Of a DNA stretch of 64,000 nt, positions 8,591-17,481 are shown in pieces; positions within the stretch are counted from its first letter, which is position 1, and each line of letters starts with the position of its first letter. This stretch comes from Anaerolineae bacterium (lineage in GTDB: Bacteria > Chloroflexota > Anaerolineae > Aggregatilineales > Aggregatilineaceae). The position numbers and the translations under genes were made by a program. The notes below the pieces were generated by a model. That model made no database searches. It saw only the letters and a list, made by a program, of their open reading frames with translations, and had not been told where the DNA came from. Location of the stretch: positions 85,482 to 149,481 of the forward strand of contig JAHDWP010000004.1 in the NCBI GenBank assembly GCA_023382715.1, in the 5' to 3' direction.

Positions 8591-9340
<750 letters not shown>

Positions 9341-9356
9341 AGCCCGGAGGGCAGAG

Positions 9357-10241
9357 ATGATCGTCCCCGCGCGCATCTACAACCGGGTGCTGGTCCCGCT
9401 GGATGGCTCGTCGGCGGCTGAGTTCGCCATCCGCTTCGCTTCGGACCTGGCCAGCAAGCACGACGCCGAGCTAATCCTGCTCTATCTGGACTACCTGCCT
9501 GTGCCGGGCGGGAAGGCAGAGCGCGCCGAAGAGGGAGCGCGCAGCCGCGAGCAGATCGAGGCCTACCTGGACGGGCTGCGCAAGGGCCTGCGCGCGGCGG
9601 GCATCCGCACGCACGTCGAGCATATCTCCACCCGCGACCTGGCGGGGACGCTCTATAAGATGATCGAGGCGGAACGAGTGAGCGCCGTCGTCATGTCTAC
9701 GCAGGGCCGCGCGGCCATGATGCGCTGGCTGTTCGGCACGGGCGTAGAGCGGGCGCTCAACGAATTCCCCGTGCCGCTGCTGCTGGTGCGCCCCATGTAC
9801 CAGCGCATTGTCGTGCCGCTGGATGGCTCGCGCTGGTCAGAGAGCGCCATCCCGCGCGCGTCCGAGCTGGCCCGCGTCCATGATGCAGAGCTGGTGTTGC
9901 TGCATATCTATCAGCCCAAGGACAGCGACTATGCCGGCCAGTGGGCGCTGGCCGGGCACCAGCAAATCGCCGAGCAGAGCCTGGGGCAGATGCAGGAGCA
10001 GCTCGCAGCCATGCGCAACCGGCTGCGTGCCGAAGGACTGCGCGCCCGCGACGTGATCATTCGCGGCACCAACCCTGCGCAGACCATCTGTGATTTCGTC
10101 GAGTCGGAAGACGGGATCAGCATGGTCGTCATGTCCACGCACGGGCGCACCGGGCTGGCGCGCTGGCTGGTGGGCAGCGTGGCCCAGCAGGTGATCAAGC
10201 ACGCCCGCTGCCCGGTGACGCTGGTTTATCCCGATCAATGA
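9357..10241 (+). CDS. Universal stress protein with two UspA domains
   Basis: This 294-residue protein holds two UspA domains in tandem (about 8-140 and 148-293), each opening with R-ILVPLDGS-like strands (NRVLVPLDGSSAAEFAIR and QRIVVPLDGSRWSESAIP). The second domain has the ATP-binding pattern G-x2-G-x8-GS in THGRTGLARWLVGSVAQQ. In the first it is worn to QGRAAMMRWLFGTG, so probably only the second binds nucleotide. It starts 16 bases after aapP behind a GGAGGG site and looks like the last gene of the transporter operon, suggesting a link between amino-acid supply and stress or energy sensing. Its client is unknown. Confidence 0.88.
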   Translation: MIVPARIYNRVLVPLDGSSAAEFAIRFASDLASKHDAELILLYLDYLPVPGGKAERAEEGARSREQIEAYLDGLRKGLRAAGIRTHVEHISTRDLAGTLYKMIEAERVSAVVMSTQGRAAMMRWLFGTGVERALNEFPVPLLLVRPMYQRIVVPLDGSRWSESAIPRASELARVHDAELVLLHIYQPKDSDYAGQWALAGHQQIAEQSLGQMQEQLAAMRNRLRAEGLRARDVIIRGTNPAQTICDFVESEDGISMVVMSTHGRTGLARWLVGSVAQQVIKHARCPVTLVYPDQ

Positions 10242-10256
10242 GACGGTGTGAACATA

Positions 10257-10292
10257 CAGACTTCCGAAGTTTGCGGAAACTTCGGAAGTCTG
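10257..10292. repeat. Perfect hairpin repeat, ACTTCCGAAGT family (family B)
   Basis: Two 16-base arms (10257-10272 and 10277-10292) are perfectly complementary around a 4-base loop GCGG. The core ACTTCCGAAGT recurs at 25176, 26222/26244, 36339 and 48144. It lies 16 bases after the stress-protein stop, a place where it could end or protect the transcript. No T-run follows. Confidence 0.8.
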
Positions 10293-10306
10293 GCGGGGAC
10301 CTTTAC

Positions 10307-10392
10307 GCCTCACCCCCTAAATCCCCCTCTCCAGCCGAGCCAGAGAGGGGGACTTGATTCGCTGGGCGGGGCACTTCCAGGGGGAGGGGCTT
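10307..10392. repeat. C/G-rich hairpin repeat (family A)
   Basis: Arms CCCCCTCTC (10323-10331) and GAGAGGGGG (10343-10351) pair perfectly, within a larger C-rich then G-rich stretch that starts TCACCCCCTAAATCCCCC. The same layout occurs at 42238-42291 and 63850-63925. It separates the convergent stress-protein and oxidoreductase genes. Confidence 0.65.
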
Positions 10393-10412
10393 TCCGCTCC
10401 TGTTGCCCGCGC

Positions 10413-11426
10413 TCACGCGGGCGGCAGCGCCACCGGCTGGTGAGACTCTGCCGAGCGATAGGCCGCCGCGACGATCTCGGCGGCCTGCTGCCCGTCGTGC
10501 CCGGTGACGGCGGGCGCGCGCCGCTCCTGCACGGCGGAGACGAACTCATCCACCATCGCCTGATTGGCGTTCGATCCCCAGTACGACCAGGCCGGGCGAG
10601 CCGTGCCCTGCGCGTAGACCGACATCACCTGGCGGAAGGGGTCCACGATGACCAGGCCGCCTTCGCCAACCAGCTCCATCGTCAGGCCGCCCCAGGTGGG
10701 GTAGTGCGGCGGCTTGCTCCAGCTACAGTCAATGCTGGCGAACGCGCCATTGGCGAAGGTCAGCATCACCAGGCCGCCCGTCTCAACGTTGACGCCCGGC
10801 TCCTGATAGAAGATGCGGTTTAGCTCGGCGTAGACCTCGGTCACTTCGCTTTGGAAATACCAGCGCAGCAGGTCGGCCACGTGCACGACGTGATCGGTCG
10901 CCGCGCCGCCGCCGGCCAGCGCGGGGTCGGTAAACCAGCCGCGCGGATAGGCGGAATGCAGGCGGGGAAGCTGGCCCTGATTGGTCGCGTTGCAGCCATA
11001 CACGGTGCCCAGCGCCCCGCTGTCCAGCACCTTCTTGGCCTCGATGGTGGGCGCGCTGAAGCGCATGGGAAAGGCGGTCATCAGCGTGACGCCGGCCCGC
11101 GCGCACGCCTCCACCATCGCCTGGGCGTCTGCGGGGGTGGTGGCCAGCGGCTTCTCCGACAGGATATGCGCGCCCGCTGCGGCGGCCATCTCGGCCAGCG
11201 CGCGATGCCGGGCGTTCTCCGAGCAGATGATCACGCCGTCCGGCTTCTCGGCCAGCAGCGCCTCGTAGGTAGGGAACCAGGGCGCGCCGGTCTGCTCGGC
11301 GAAGTGCCGACCCCGGTCGGCGTCTTCGTCGGCGAAGCCGATGAACTCAACGGCGGGGTTGGCGCGCAGATTGCGAAGGTATCCCTCGGCATGAACGTGG
11401 GCGAAACTCATGATGGCGCAGCGCAT
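10413..11426 (-). CDS. Gfo/Idh/MocA-family oxidoreductase
   Basis: This 337-residue NAD(P)-dependent dehydrogenase of the Gfo/Idh/MocA family has an N-terminal Rossmann part and a C-terminal substrate domain. HILSEKPLATTPADAQAMVE carries the E-K-P motif with the catalytic lysine. The usual GxGxxG at the very N-terminus is altered (MRCAIMSFAHVHAEGYL), as in the subgroup with an S-F-x-H-x-H start. A strong GGAGG lies just before its ATG. It is the last gene of a minus-strand sugar-uptake operon, so it probably oxidises or reshapes the imported sugar or cyclitol. The substrate cannot be named. Confidence 0.85.
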   Translation of the reverse strand: MRCAIMSFAHVHAEGYLRNLRANPAVEFIGFADEDADRGRHFAEQTGAPWFPTYEALLAEKPDGVIICSENARHRALAEMAAAAGAHILSEKPLATTPADAQAMVEACARAGVTLMTAFPMRFSAPTIEAKKVLDSGALGTVYGCNATNQGQLPRLHSAYPRGWFTDPALAGGGAATDHVVHVADLLRWYFQSEVTEVYAELNRIFYQEPGVNVETGGLVMLTFANGAFASIDCSWSKPPHYPTWGGLTMELVGEGGLVIVDPFRQVMSVYAQGTARPAWSYWGSNANQAMVDEFVSAVQERRAPAVTGHDGQQAAEIVAAAYRSAESHQPVALPPA

Positions 11427-11437
11427 GGGGATACCTC

Positions 11438-12427
11438 CTACAGGGTGACTGGCCGGCCCGTTTGGGCAGACTCAATGGCGGCCAGGGCGAGCTTGAGCGC
11501 GGCGAGTCCGTCTTCGGCGGTGACGCGCGGCGTCGCCCCGTGCGCCAGCACGTCGTAGAAGTGCTTGATCTCGACCACGTAGGGGTCTTCCAGCAGGGGA
11601 CTGCGCGGCACGGCGATCTCCGGCGCGTCGCCCTCTTCGCGCGCCATCAGGTGCACGCTGAGCGCGGTCGAGCTGCCCGCCGGGTGCTCGAGCAGCCCGC
11701 CATCGCCGGCGATCTCCAGGCTGGTGCGGAACATCGGCGGCGGGTAGGCCCAGCCACCCTCGACGTTGGACAGCGCGCCGTTGGCATGGCGCAGGATCGC
11801 CAGCGCGTAGTCGCCGGGCGCGCCGGGCCGGGCGCTGCGCACGCTCCTGGCGAAGACGCTCTCGACTTCTCCGGCGACCCAGCGCGCGTAGTCCAGATCG
11901 TGGATCATCAGGTCGAGCATCATTCCGCCAGACTTGGCGATATCCACGAACCAGTTGTCTTCGGGCCGGTTGGGCTGGAAGCTGACGCGCTTGAGGCGCA
12001 CGACACCGACGCGGCCAATCTCGCCACGCTCGACGATGGTCTTCGCCTGTGCGTACTCCGGGAAAAAGCGCACCACATGGGCCACCAGCAGGGTGACCCC
12101 CGCCTGGCGGCACGCCGCAACCAGCGCCTCACCCTGCTCGGCGGTGCGCGCCAGCGGCTTCTCGCAGACGATATGCTTGCCTTTGGCGGCGGCCCGCAGC
12201 ACCATCTCGTAGTGCAGGTGCGTGGGCGTGCAGATGTCCACTACGTCCACCGCGTCGAGCAGCGCGTCCAGCGTGGCGAACGTCCGCCCGCCGTATTGGG
12301 CGATCAGCTGGTCAATCTGGCGCTGGTTTAGCGAATGGAACCCGACCAGTTCTGCCGGCGTCCTGGCCCAGCCAGCCGCATGGTACGCGCCCATGAAGCC
12401 GGCCCCGACGATTCCTACTCGTAACAT
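11438..12427 (-). CDS. Gfo/Idh/MocA-family oxidoreductase (inositol 2-dehydrogenase-like)
   Basis: This roughly 329-residue dehydrogenase has the classic nucleotide motif VGIVGAGFMGAYHAAGW at the N-terminus, VDICTPTHLHYEMVLRAA, and CEKPLARTAEQGEAL with the catalytic lysine. GGMMLDLMIHDLDYARWV is the substrate-domain H-D-D motif. I prefer the ATG at 12427 over the adjacent GTG at 12430 because GAGAGGG lies at the better distance. It ends 11 bases before the next oxidoreductase gene. Two family members behind one sugar transporter suggest two successive redox steps, or paired oxidation and reduction, on the same compound. Confidence 0.87.
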   Translation of the reverse strand: MLRVGIVGAGFMGAYHAAGWARTPAELVGFHSLNQRQIDQLIAQYGGRTFATLDALLDAVDVVDICTPTHLHYEMVLRAAAKGKHIVCEKPLARTAEQGEALVAACRQAGVTLLVAHVVRFFPEYAQAKTIVERGEIGRVGVVRLKRVSFQPNRPEDNWFVDIAKSGGMMLDLMIHDLDYARWVAGEVESVFARSVRSARPGAPGDYALAILRHANGALSNVEGGWAYPPPMFRTSLEIAGDGGLLEHPAGSSTALSVHLMAREEGDAPEIAVPRSPLLEDPYVVEIKHFYDVLAHGATPRVTAEDGLAALKLALAAIESAQTGRPVTL

Positions 12428-12496
12428 CACGAACCCTCTCTTGGTAGCAGCGTGTCAGGCGTCAATAACCAGACCACACCCATCTTCCGCAGCGCG

Positions 12497-13357
12497 TCAC
12501 TTGACGGCCCCTGCCGTCAGGCCGCGAATGAGTTGGCGCGAGAAGACGATATAGAGAATCACCACCGGAATCGCCGCCAGCGTCAGCGACGCCAGCACGG
12601 CGTTCCAATCGATGATGTACTGGCCCAGAAAGGTCTGCGCGCCCAGCGTCACCGTCTTGTTGCGCTCGGACGGGGCCAGGATCAGCGGGAACCACAGGTC
12701 GTTCCAGATGGGGATCATGTTGAAAACCATCACCGTGCCGATGGCCGGGCGCACCAGCGGCAGGATCATGCGGTAGATGCGGTATTCGCTGGCCCCGTCC
12801 ACCCGCGCCGCGTCTTTCAGGTCGCGGGGCACCTGTTTCATGAAGTTGGTCAGCACGAAGATGGCCAGCGGCAGCCCCGACGCCGTATACACCAGGATCA
12901 GCGCCCACAGCGTGTCTATGAGGCCGACGTCCACCACCAGGCGCAGGATGCTCACCGTGCCCAGGCGGATAGGGATCATGATGCCCAGGGCCAGGTAGAG
13001 GCCCATGATGTTGTTGCCGGGGAAGCGGTATTCGGCCAGCGCCCAGGCGGCCATCGTCCCGGCGATCAGGATCAGGATCAGCGCGCTCACTGTGACGATC
13101 AGGCTGTTGAGAAAGTAGTCGGGGAAGTTGGCCCGCTTGAAGACGGTCTCGTAGCCGATAGTGCTCCACGTTTCCGAGTTGGGCAGGGCATAGGGCGTCT
13201 TGAAGACAGCTCTGCGCGTCTTGAAGGAGTTGATCAGGACGAGCACGATGGGGAACAGCGCCAGCGCAGTATAGACGAGCAGGATGGCGTGCGCCCCCAG
13301 GAGTTGGAGCGAATGAGCGGGTCGCAGGCGGTGGCTGAGAGATGACAGAGACAACAT
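12497..13357 (-). CDS. Carbohydrate ABC transporter permease (MalG-type)
   Basis: This 286-residue membrane permease has six predicted helices and the EAA loop DAARVDGASEYRIYRMILPL, which contacts the ATPase. FKTRRAVFKTPYALP after the first helix is typical of MalG/UgpE-type proteins. It starts behind AGGAGCGG, 12 bases after the preceding permease ends. It works with the MalF-type permease and the binding protein upstream. No ATPase is encoded in this operon, so a shared MsmX/MalK-type ATPase elsewhere in the genome is expected. Confidence 0.9.
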   Translation of the reverse strand: MLSLSSLSHRLRPAHSLQLLGAHAILLVYTALALFPIVLVLINSFKTRRAVFKTPYALPNSETWSTIGYETVFKRANFPDYFLNSLIVTVSALILILIAGTMAAWALAEYRFPGNNIMGLYLALGIMIPIRLGTVSILRLVVDVGLIDTLWALILVYTASGLPLAIFVLTNFMKQVPRDLKDAARVDGASEYRIYRMILPLVRPAIGTVMVFNMIPIWNDLWFPLILAPSERNKTVTLGAQTFLGQYIIDWNAVLASLTLAAIPVVILYIVFSRQLIRGLTAGAVK

Positions 13358-13369
13358 GGTGATCCGCTC

Positions 13370-14311
13370 CTAAAGCTCCACCTGGGCCACGCGGCGCTGC
13401 CAGCCGAACATGTAGAGCAGCACACCGGCCAGGATGATCAGGAACATGACGCCGGCGATGGTCGCCCCCATGGTGGGGTTGCCGGGTTGTAGCTGTTGCC
13501 CGAAAAACGTGCGGTAGAAAAAGGTGCCCAGGATGTCGGTCGAGAAATTGGGGCCGGCGTTGACCTTTTGCGTGGTGTAGATGAGGTCGAAGGCGTTGAA
13601 GTTGCCCACGAAGGTCAGCACGCCGACGATACCCACCGTCGGCAGGATGAGCGGGAACTTGATCCGCCAGAAGACGCCCCAGGCGGTCGCCCCGTCCACG
13701 CGCGCGGCCTCGATCAGCTCATCGGGAATGGCGATCAGCGCGGCCAGGAAGAGCATCATCGGGATGCCGACCCACTGCCACACCGAAACCAGCGACAGGG
13801 TGGGTAGGGCAGTTGATTCCAGGCCCAGCCAGGGCTTCTTGGCGTACTGCTCCAGGCCGATGGAAGTGAGAAAGTCTCCCGAAATGCCCCACAGCGGGCT
13901 GAGGATGATGCTCCAGATGAACCCAATTAGCACGACGGACAGGACGGTGGGCGTGAAGATGAGCGTGCGGTAGATCGCCCTGCCGCGTATGAAGGGCGAA
14001 CTCAACAGGGCGGCCAGCAGCAGGCCGATCGGGTTCTGTACGAACATGTGAATGGCGAAGAACTCGATGTTGTTGAGGATGGCCCCCTTGAGACGCGGTT
14101 CCCACAAGGGGTCGGTCATCAGCTTGCGGTAGTTGTCCAGGCCGATGAAGGTTTCGTTCCCATACTGGTCGCTGGTGTACAGGCTCAGTCGCAGCGAATC
14201 CACCAGGGGATAAGTCATGAACAGAGTGTAGATGATGACAGCCGGCGCCAGAAAAACCAGGATATGGAAAGGGAATCGTTGCTTGTTATGTACGTGTCTG
14301 GCTGGATTCAT
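13370..14311 (-). CDS. Carbohydrate ABC transporter permease (MalF-type)
   Basis: This 313-residue permease has six predicted helices, the first at FHILVFLAPAVIIYTLFM. The coupling loop is IEAARVDGATAWGVFWRIKF. PLVDSLRLSLYTSDQY after the first helix is the usual MalF/UgpA pattern. It lies between the binding-protein gene and the MalG-type permease, separated from the former by a hairpin at 14373-14403. The sugar is not identifiable from the permease. Confidence 0.9.
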   Translation of the reverse strand: MNPARHVHNKQRFPFHILVFLAPAVIIYTLFMTYPLVDSLRLSLYTSDQYGNETFIGLDNYRKLMTDPLWEPRLKGAILNNIEFFAIHMFVQNPIGLLLAALLSSPFIRGRAIYRTLIFTPTVLSVVLIGFIWSIILSPLWGISGDFLTSIGLEQYAKKPWLGLESTALPTLSLVSVWQWVGIPMMLFLAALIAIPDELIEAARVDGATAWGVFWRIKFPLILPTVGIVGVLTFVGNFNAFDLIYTTQKVNAGPNFSTDILGTFFYRTFFGQQLQPGNPTMGATIAGVMFLIILAGVLLYMFGWQRRVAQVEL

Positions 14312-14364
14312 CGGGGACTCTCTCTCGCGACAAATCGTTAACGGGCACTGTGCCAGGCCGATAT

Positions 14365-14403
14365 ATGAAAAGGGAGGTGCCGATAGCGTACCTCGGCACC
14401 TCC
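14365..14403 (-). terminator. Intercistronic hairpin after the sugar-binding-protein gene; leaky terminator
   Basis: On the minus strand, arms GGAGGTGCCGA (14403-14393) and TCGGCACCTCC (14383-14373) pair perfectly over 11 bases with a 9-base loop and are followed by CTTTTCAT. It lies just after the binding-protein stop at 14420 and before the permease genes. Partial termination here would give more binding protein than permease. Confidence 0.7.
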
Positions 14404-14419
14404 AGTGAAACGCCTGGTC

Positions 14420-15700
14420 TTACCTGTTCATCTGCGGCTCGTACCAGTTTGCCAACCCTTCCTGGACCTTGTTGGCAGCTTCCTCAGGCGAGAGCGTGCC
14501 GTTGAGCACCTCGGCGCTGTACAGCCAGAGGTCGTTCTCGTTGTTCGGCTCGCCGCGCGAGAGAATCTGGTACGACGAGCGGATCGTCGTCTCGCACTGA
14601 CCGCGCCAGCTGATGAACTCCTGGGCGACCGGATTCTCAAGCGTCAGCTCGTGGTCTGACAGCGAGAAGAAACCGGGCAGGGCATCCGAGTAGATCTGGG
14701 CGAATTCCTGGGTGGTCATCCACTCCAGGAACTTGAGCGCCTCTTCCTTGTGCGGGCTGGCGGCGTTCACGCCCATGGCGATGTCCACATGGTCGCTGAT
14801 GTAGCAGGTGTCCCCTTCGTTGACCACGGGCGGCTTGAAGGCCGACATATTCAGGTCGGGGTTCATCAGCCCGAAGACGCCGATTTCCCACGAGCCGGTG
14901 GGGTAGATGGCGGCCTCTTCCAGCACGGTAAACAGGTTCTGCGCGTCAGAATAGGTCGTCGCCTGGTAGCCATCCGGCAGGAAAGGCGCCCAGCGAGCCA
15001 GAACCTTGAAGGCCTCCAGGAAGCCGTCCTCGTTGTAGCCGACGGTGCCATTGATCAGGCCCAGGCGGCCTTCCTCGCCCTTCCAGTAGGTCGGGCCGAT
15101 GTTCTGATAGCCCATCGTGGCCGCTTCCCACAGGTCGTGGGTGCCCATCGCCAGCGGGATGTAGCCGGCATCCTTGATCGTCTGCAAAGCCTCGAAGAAC
15201 TCGGCTTCCGTCTCCGGCACTTCCAGCGCCAGCTCTTCGAAGATGTCTACGTTGTACATGAAGCCGTGAATGACCGAAGCCATCGGGACGCAGAACACGT
15301 CCGAGCCATCATCGGTGATCCACGCGCTGCGGGCCACGTCGCCGAAATGCTCTATGCCGGGCAGGTCATTAAGCGAGAGCAGGTAGCCCTTGTTGAACAG
15401 GTCGAGCGACAGATCGAACGGACGGCAGGTGATCAGGTCGCCCGCCGTGCCGCCTTCCAGCTTGGCATTCAGCGCCGCGTTGTACTCGGCGGGAGGCGGT
15501 GCAACGAACGTGACTTCGATGTCTGGATAGTGGGCGTTGAAGGCAGGGATAATCACGTCTTCCCACAGGACGGTATCATCGTTGCGCCAGCTTTCGATGA
15601 CCAGCTTCACTTTCCCCTGCGCCTGAGTTTGCGAGACGGTGGGCGCAAAGGCGACCACGAGCGCCAGGATCACCAGCAAAGCAGCGAACTTCCTCATCAT
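14420..15700 (-). CDS. Sugar ABC transporter extracellular substrate-binding protein
   Basis: This 426-residue family 1 binding protein has a signal peptide (MMRKFAALLVILALVVAFAP, cut near TQAQ-GK) and no lipobox. KVKLVIESWRNDDTVLWEDV and FNAHYPDIEVTFV are the usual opening of sugar-binding proteins. ALKFLEWMTTQEFAQIYSD near residue 330 is the conserved closing motif of the family. It is the first gene of the minus-strand operon and begins behind GGAGAG. The ligand is likely a mono- or oligosaccharide or a cyclitol, given the two downstream Gfo/Idh/MocA enzymes. Confidence 0.9.
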   Translation of the reverse strand: MMRKFAALLVILALVVAFAPTVSQTQAQGKVKLVIESWRNDDTVLWEDVIIPAFNAHYPDIEVTFVAPPPAEYNAALNAKLEGGTAGDLITCRPFDLSLDLFNKGYLLSLNDLPGIEHFGDVARSAWITDDGSDVFCVPMASVIHGFMYNVDIFEELALEVPETEAEFFEALQTIKDAGYIPLAMGTHDLWEAATMGYQNIGPTYWKGEEGRLGLINGTVGYNEDGFLEAFKVLARWAPFLPDGYQATTYSDAQNLFTVLEEAAIYPTGSWEIGVFGLMNPDLNMSAFKPPVVNEGDTCYISDHVDIAMGVNAASPHKEEALKFLEWMTTQEFAQIYSDALPGFFSLSDHELTLENPVAQEFISWRGQCETTIRSSYQILSRGEPNNENDLWLYSAEVLNGTLSPEEAANKVQEGLANWYEPQMNR

Positions 15701-15805
15701 TTCTCTCCTTTGTGGGTGCTTAACTTTGTAGATTACAACAGAGTAACGTGATCAATGGGCGAATCTCTATGCGGCTTGGCACCTCCTTATCTGAATCTTG
15801 TCTCC

Positions 15806-15814
15806 ATTGTAGCA
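15806..15814 (-). promoter_or_regulatory. Extended -10 promoter of the sugar ABC operon
   Basis: On the minus strand TGCTACAATGG contains an extended -10 (TGC plus TACAAT, 15811 down to 15806). No good -35 is seen, as expected for extended -10 promoters. The leader to the binding-protein start would be about 100 bases. The same GTGCTAYAMTGG string occurs before the gene at 20917. The rest of the gap 15701-15991 holds nothing else recognised, apart from a short direct repeat GATAGCTGA at 15881 and 15899. Confidence 0.5.
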
Positions 15815-15934
15815 CGACCGCGCCTGCTGAGCATCAAACTCGTTCGGAGAATGCGTGCGCAGCCGAGCGGATTAACGGATAGCTGACGGCTGATGGCCGA
15901 TAGCTGAGTTGCCTGCCCGCGAAGGCGGCGGGAC

Positions 15935-15943
15935 TGGTATACT
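15935..15943 (+). promoter_or_regulatory. Extended -10 promoter of the class V aminotransferase gene
   Basis: TGGTATACT (15935-15943) reads as TGn plus TATACT. Transcription would start near 15950, about 42 bases before the ATG at 15992. No -35 match was found. Confidence 0.4.
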
Positions 15944-15991
15944 TGGGCCATAGTCGCCTAAGTCTCGTTCCCAGCCCAAGGTGCCAGCCCC

Positions 15992-17446
15992 ATGAACAGC
16001 CCGCACTCTCCATTCAGGCCCGCCTTCGCCCGCGATACGCGCTATGAGGAAGCTCTGGTCGCGTTCGAGTGCGAGTATCCGCAGTTCGATCTCGCCGCGC
16101 TGGAACGGCTGCGCGCCGCCGAATACGCCCGCCTCGACGCCCAGGGACACGCCTATCTCGACTATACTGGCGGCGGTCTCTATGCCGAGAGCCAGCTCGC
16201 GCAGCACCAGGCGCTGCTGCGCGAAAATGTCTTCGGCAACCCGCACTCCAGCAACCCGACTTCGCTGGCCATGACTCACCTGGTGGAGCGGGCGCGCGCC
16301 AGCGTGCTGGCCTTCTTCAACGCAGACCCTGCCGAATACGCCGTGATCTTCACCCAGAATGCCAGCGGCGCGCTCAAGCTGGTCGGGGAATCCTACCCGT
16401 TTGGGCCGGGCAGCCACTACCTGCTGACCTTCGACAACCACAACTCGGTCAACGGCATCCGCGAGTTTGCGCGGGCCAGGGGTGCGACGGTGACTTATGC
16501 GCCGGTGCTGCCCCCGGAATTGCGCATAGACGAGACCCGGCTGACCGATCTGCTGGACGGGGCGAACCCCGCCGCACCGCACCTCTTCGCTTATCCTGCC
16601 CAGTCGAACTTCTCCGGCGTCCAGCACGACCTGGCCTGGATCGAGCGGGCACAGGCGTTCGGCTGGGACGTGCTACTCGATGCGGCGGCGTTCGCCCCCA
16701 CCAACCGCCTCGACCTGTGCCAGGCGCACCCTGATTTTATCGTGCTGTCGTTCTACAAGATTTTCGGCTACCCCACCGGCGTGGGCGCGCTGATCGCCCG
16801 GCGCGAGGCGCTGACCAGGCTGCGGCGGCCCTGGTTCGCCGGGGGCACGATCACTATCGCCTCCGTGCAGGGTGATGGATACTACCTGCAGGACGGCGAA
16901 GCCGGCTTCGAAGACGGCACGGTGGACTACCTCAACCTGCCCGCCGTCGAGATCGGCCTGCGGCACATCACCGGCCTGGGCCTGGACGCCATTCACACGC
17001 GCGTGATCTGCCTGACGGACTGGCTGCTGCGCCATCTGCTCGCTCTGCATCACGCCAACGGGATGCCGCTCATCCATCTCTACGGCCCCGCCGATACCGT
17101 CCGGCGCGGGGGCACAGTGACCGTCAACTTCTATGACCCGGACGGCAGGCTTTTCGATTATCGCGAGGTGGAAGCGCAGGCCAACCAGGTGAGCATCTCG
17201 CTGCGCACGGGCTGCTTCTGCAACCCCGGCGCGGGCGAAAAAGCGCACGGCCTGACTGAAGCAGACCTGGCAGAGTGCTTCCACAAGGAAGAGCGCATGA
17301 CGTTCGAGTCGTTCATCACGGCGATGAGCGGCAAGGTCAAGGACGCAGTCGGCGCGGTGCGTATCTCGGTGGGCGTGGCGACCAATTTCGCCGATGTATA
17401 CCGTTTGCTGCGCTTCGCCGAGGGCTTTCTGGATCGCCGCGCCTGA
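15992..17446 (+). CDS. Class V aminotransferase, molybdenum-cofactor-sulfurase-like
   Basis: This 484-residue PLP enzyme of the NifS/class V fold is closest in motif pattern to the N-terminal domain of eukaryotic molybdenum cofactor sulfurases. YLDYTGGGLYAESQL and VFGNPHSSNPTS form the opening. LSFYKIFGYPTGVGALI contains the PLP lysine. LRTGCFCNPGAGEKAHGL carries cysteines where MoCo sulfurases have the persulfide-forming Cys in RTGCFCN. The C-terminal MOSC domain of those proteins is missing; instead about 70 residues complete the PLP fold. It could also be a cysteine desulfurase for another acceptor. No molybdenum genes lie nearby, so the role is open. Confidence 0.78.
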   Translation: MNSPHSPFRPAFARDTRYEEALVAFECEYPQFDLAALERLRAAEYARLDAQGHAYLDYTGGGLYAESQLAQHQALLRENVFGNPHSSNPTSLAMTHLVERARASVLAFFNADPAEYAVIFTQNASGALKLVGESYPFGPGSHYLLTFDNHNSVNGIREFARARGATVTYAPVLPPELRIDETRLTDLLDGANPAAPHLFAYPAQSNFSGVQHDLAWIERAQAFGWDVLLDAAAFAPTNRLDLCQAHPDFIVLSFYKIFGYPTGVGALIARREALTRLRRPWFAGGTITIASVQGDGYYLQDGEAGFEDGTVDYLNLPAVEIGLRHITGLGLDAIHTRVICLTDWLLRHLLALHHANGMPLIHLYGPADTVRRGGTVTVNFYDPDGRLFDYREVEAQANQVSISLRTGCFCNPGAGEKAHGLTEADLAECFHKEERMTFESFITAMSGKVKDAVGAVRISVGVATNFADVYRLLRFAEGFLDRRA

Positions 17447-17481
17447 CCTGCGAACCGGGCGCGTAGTGAGGAAACAGAGCG

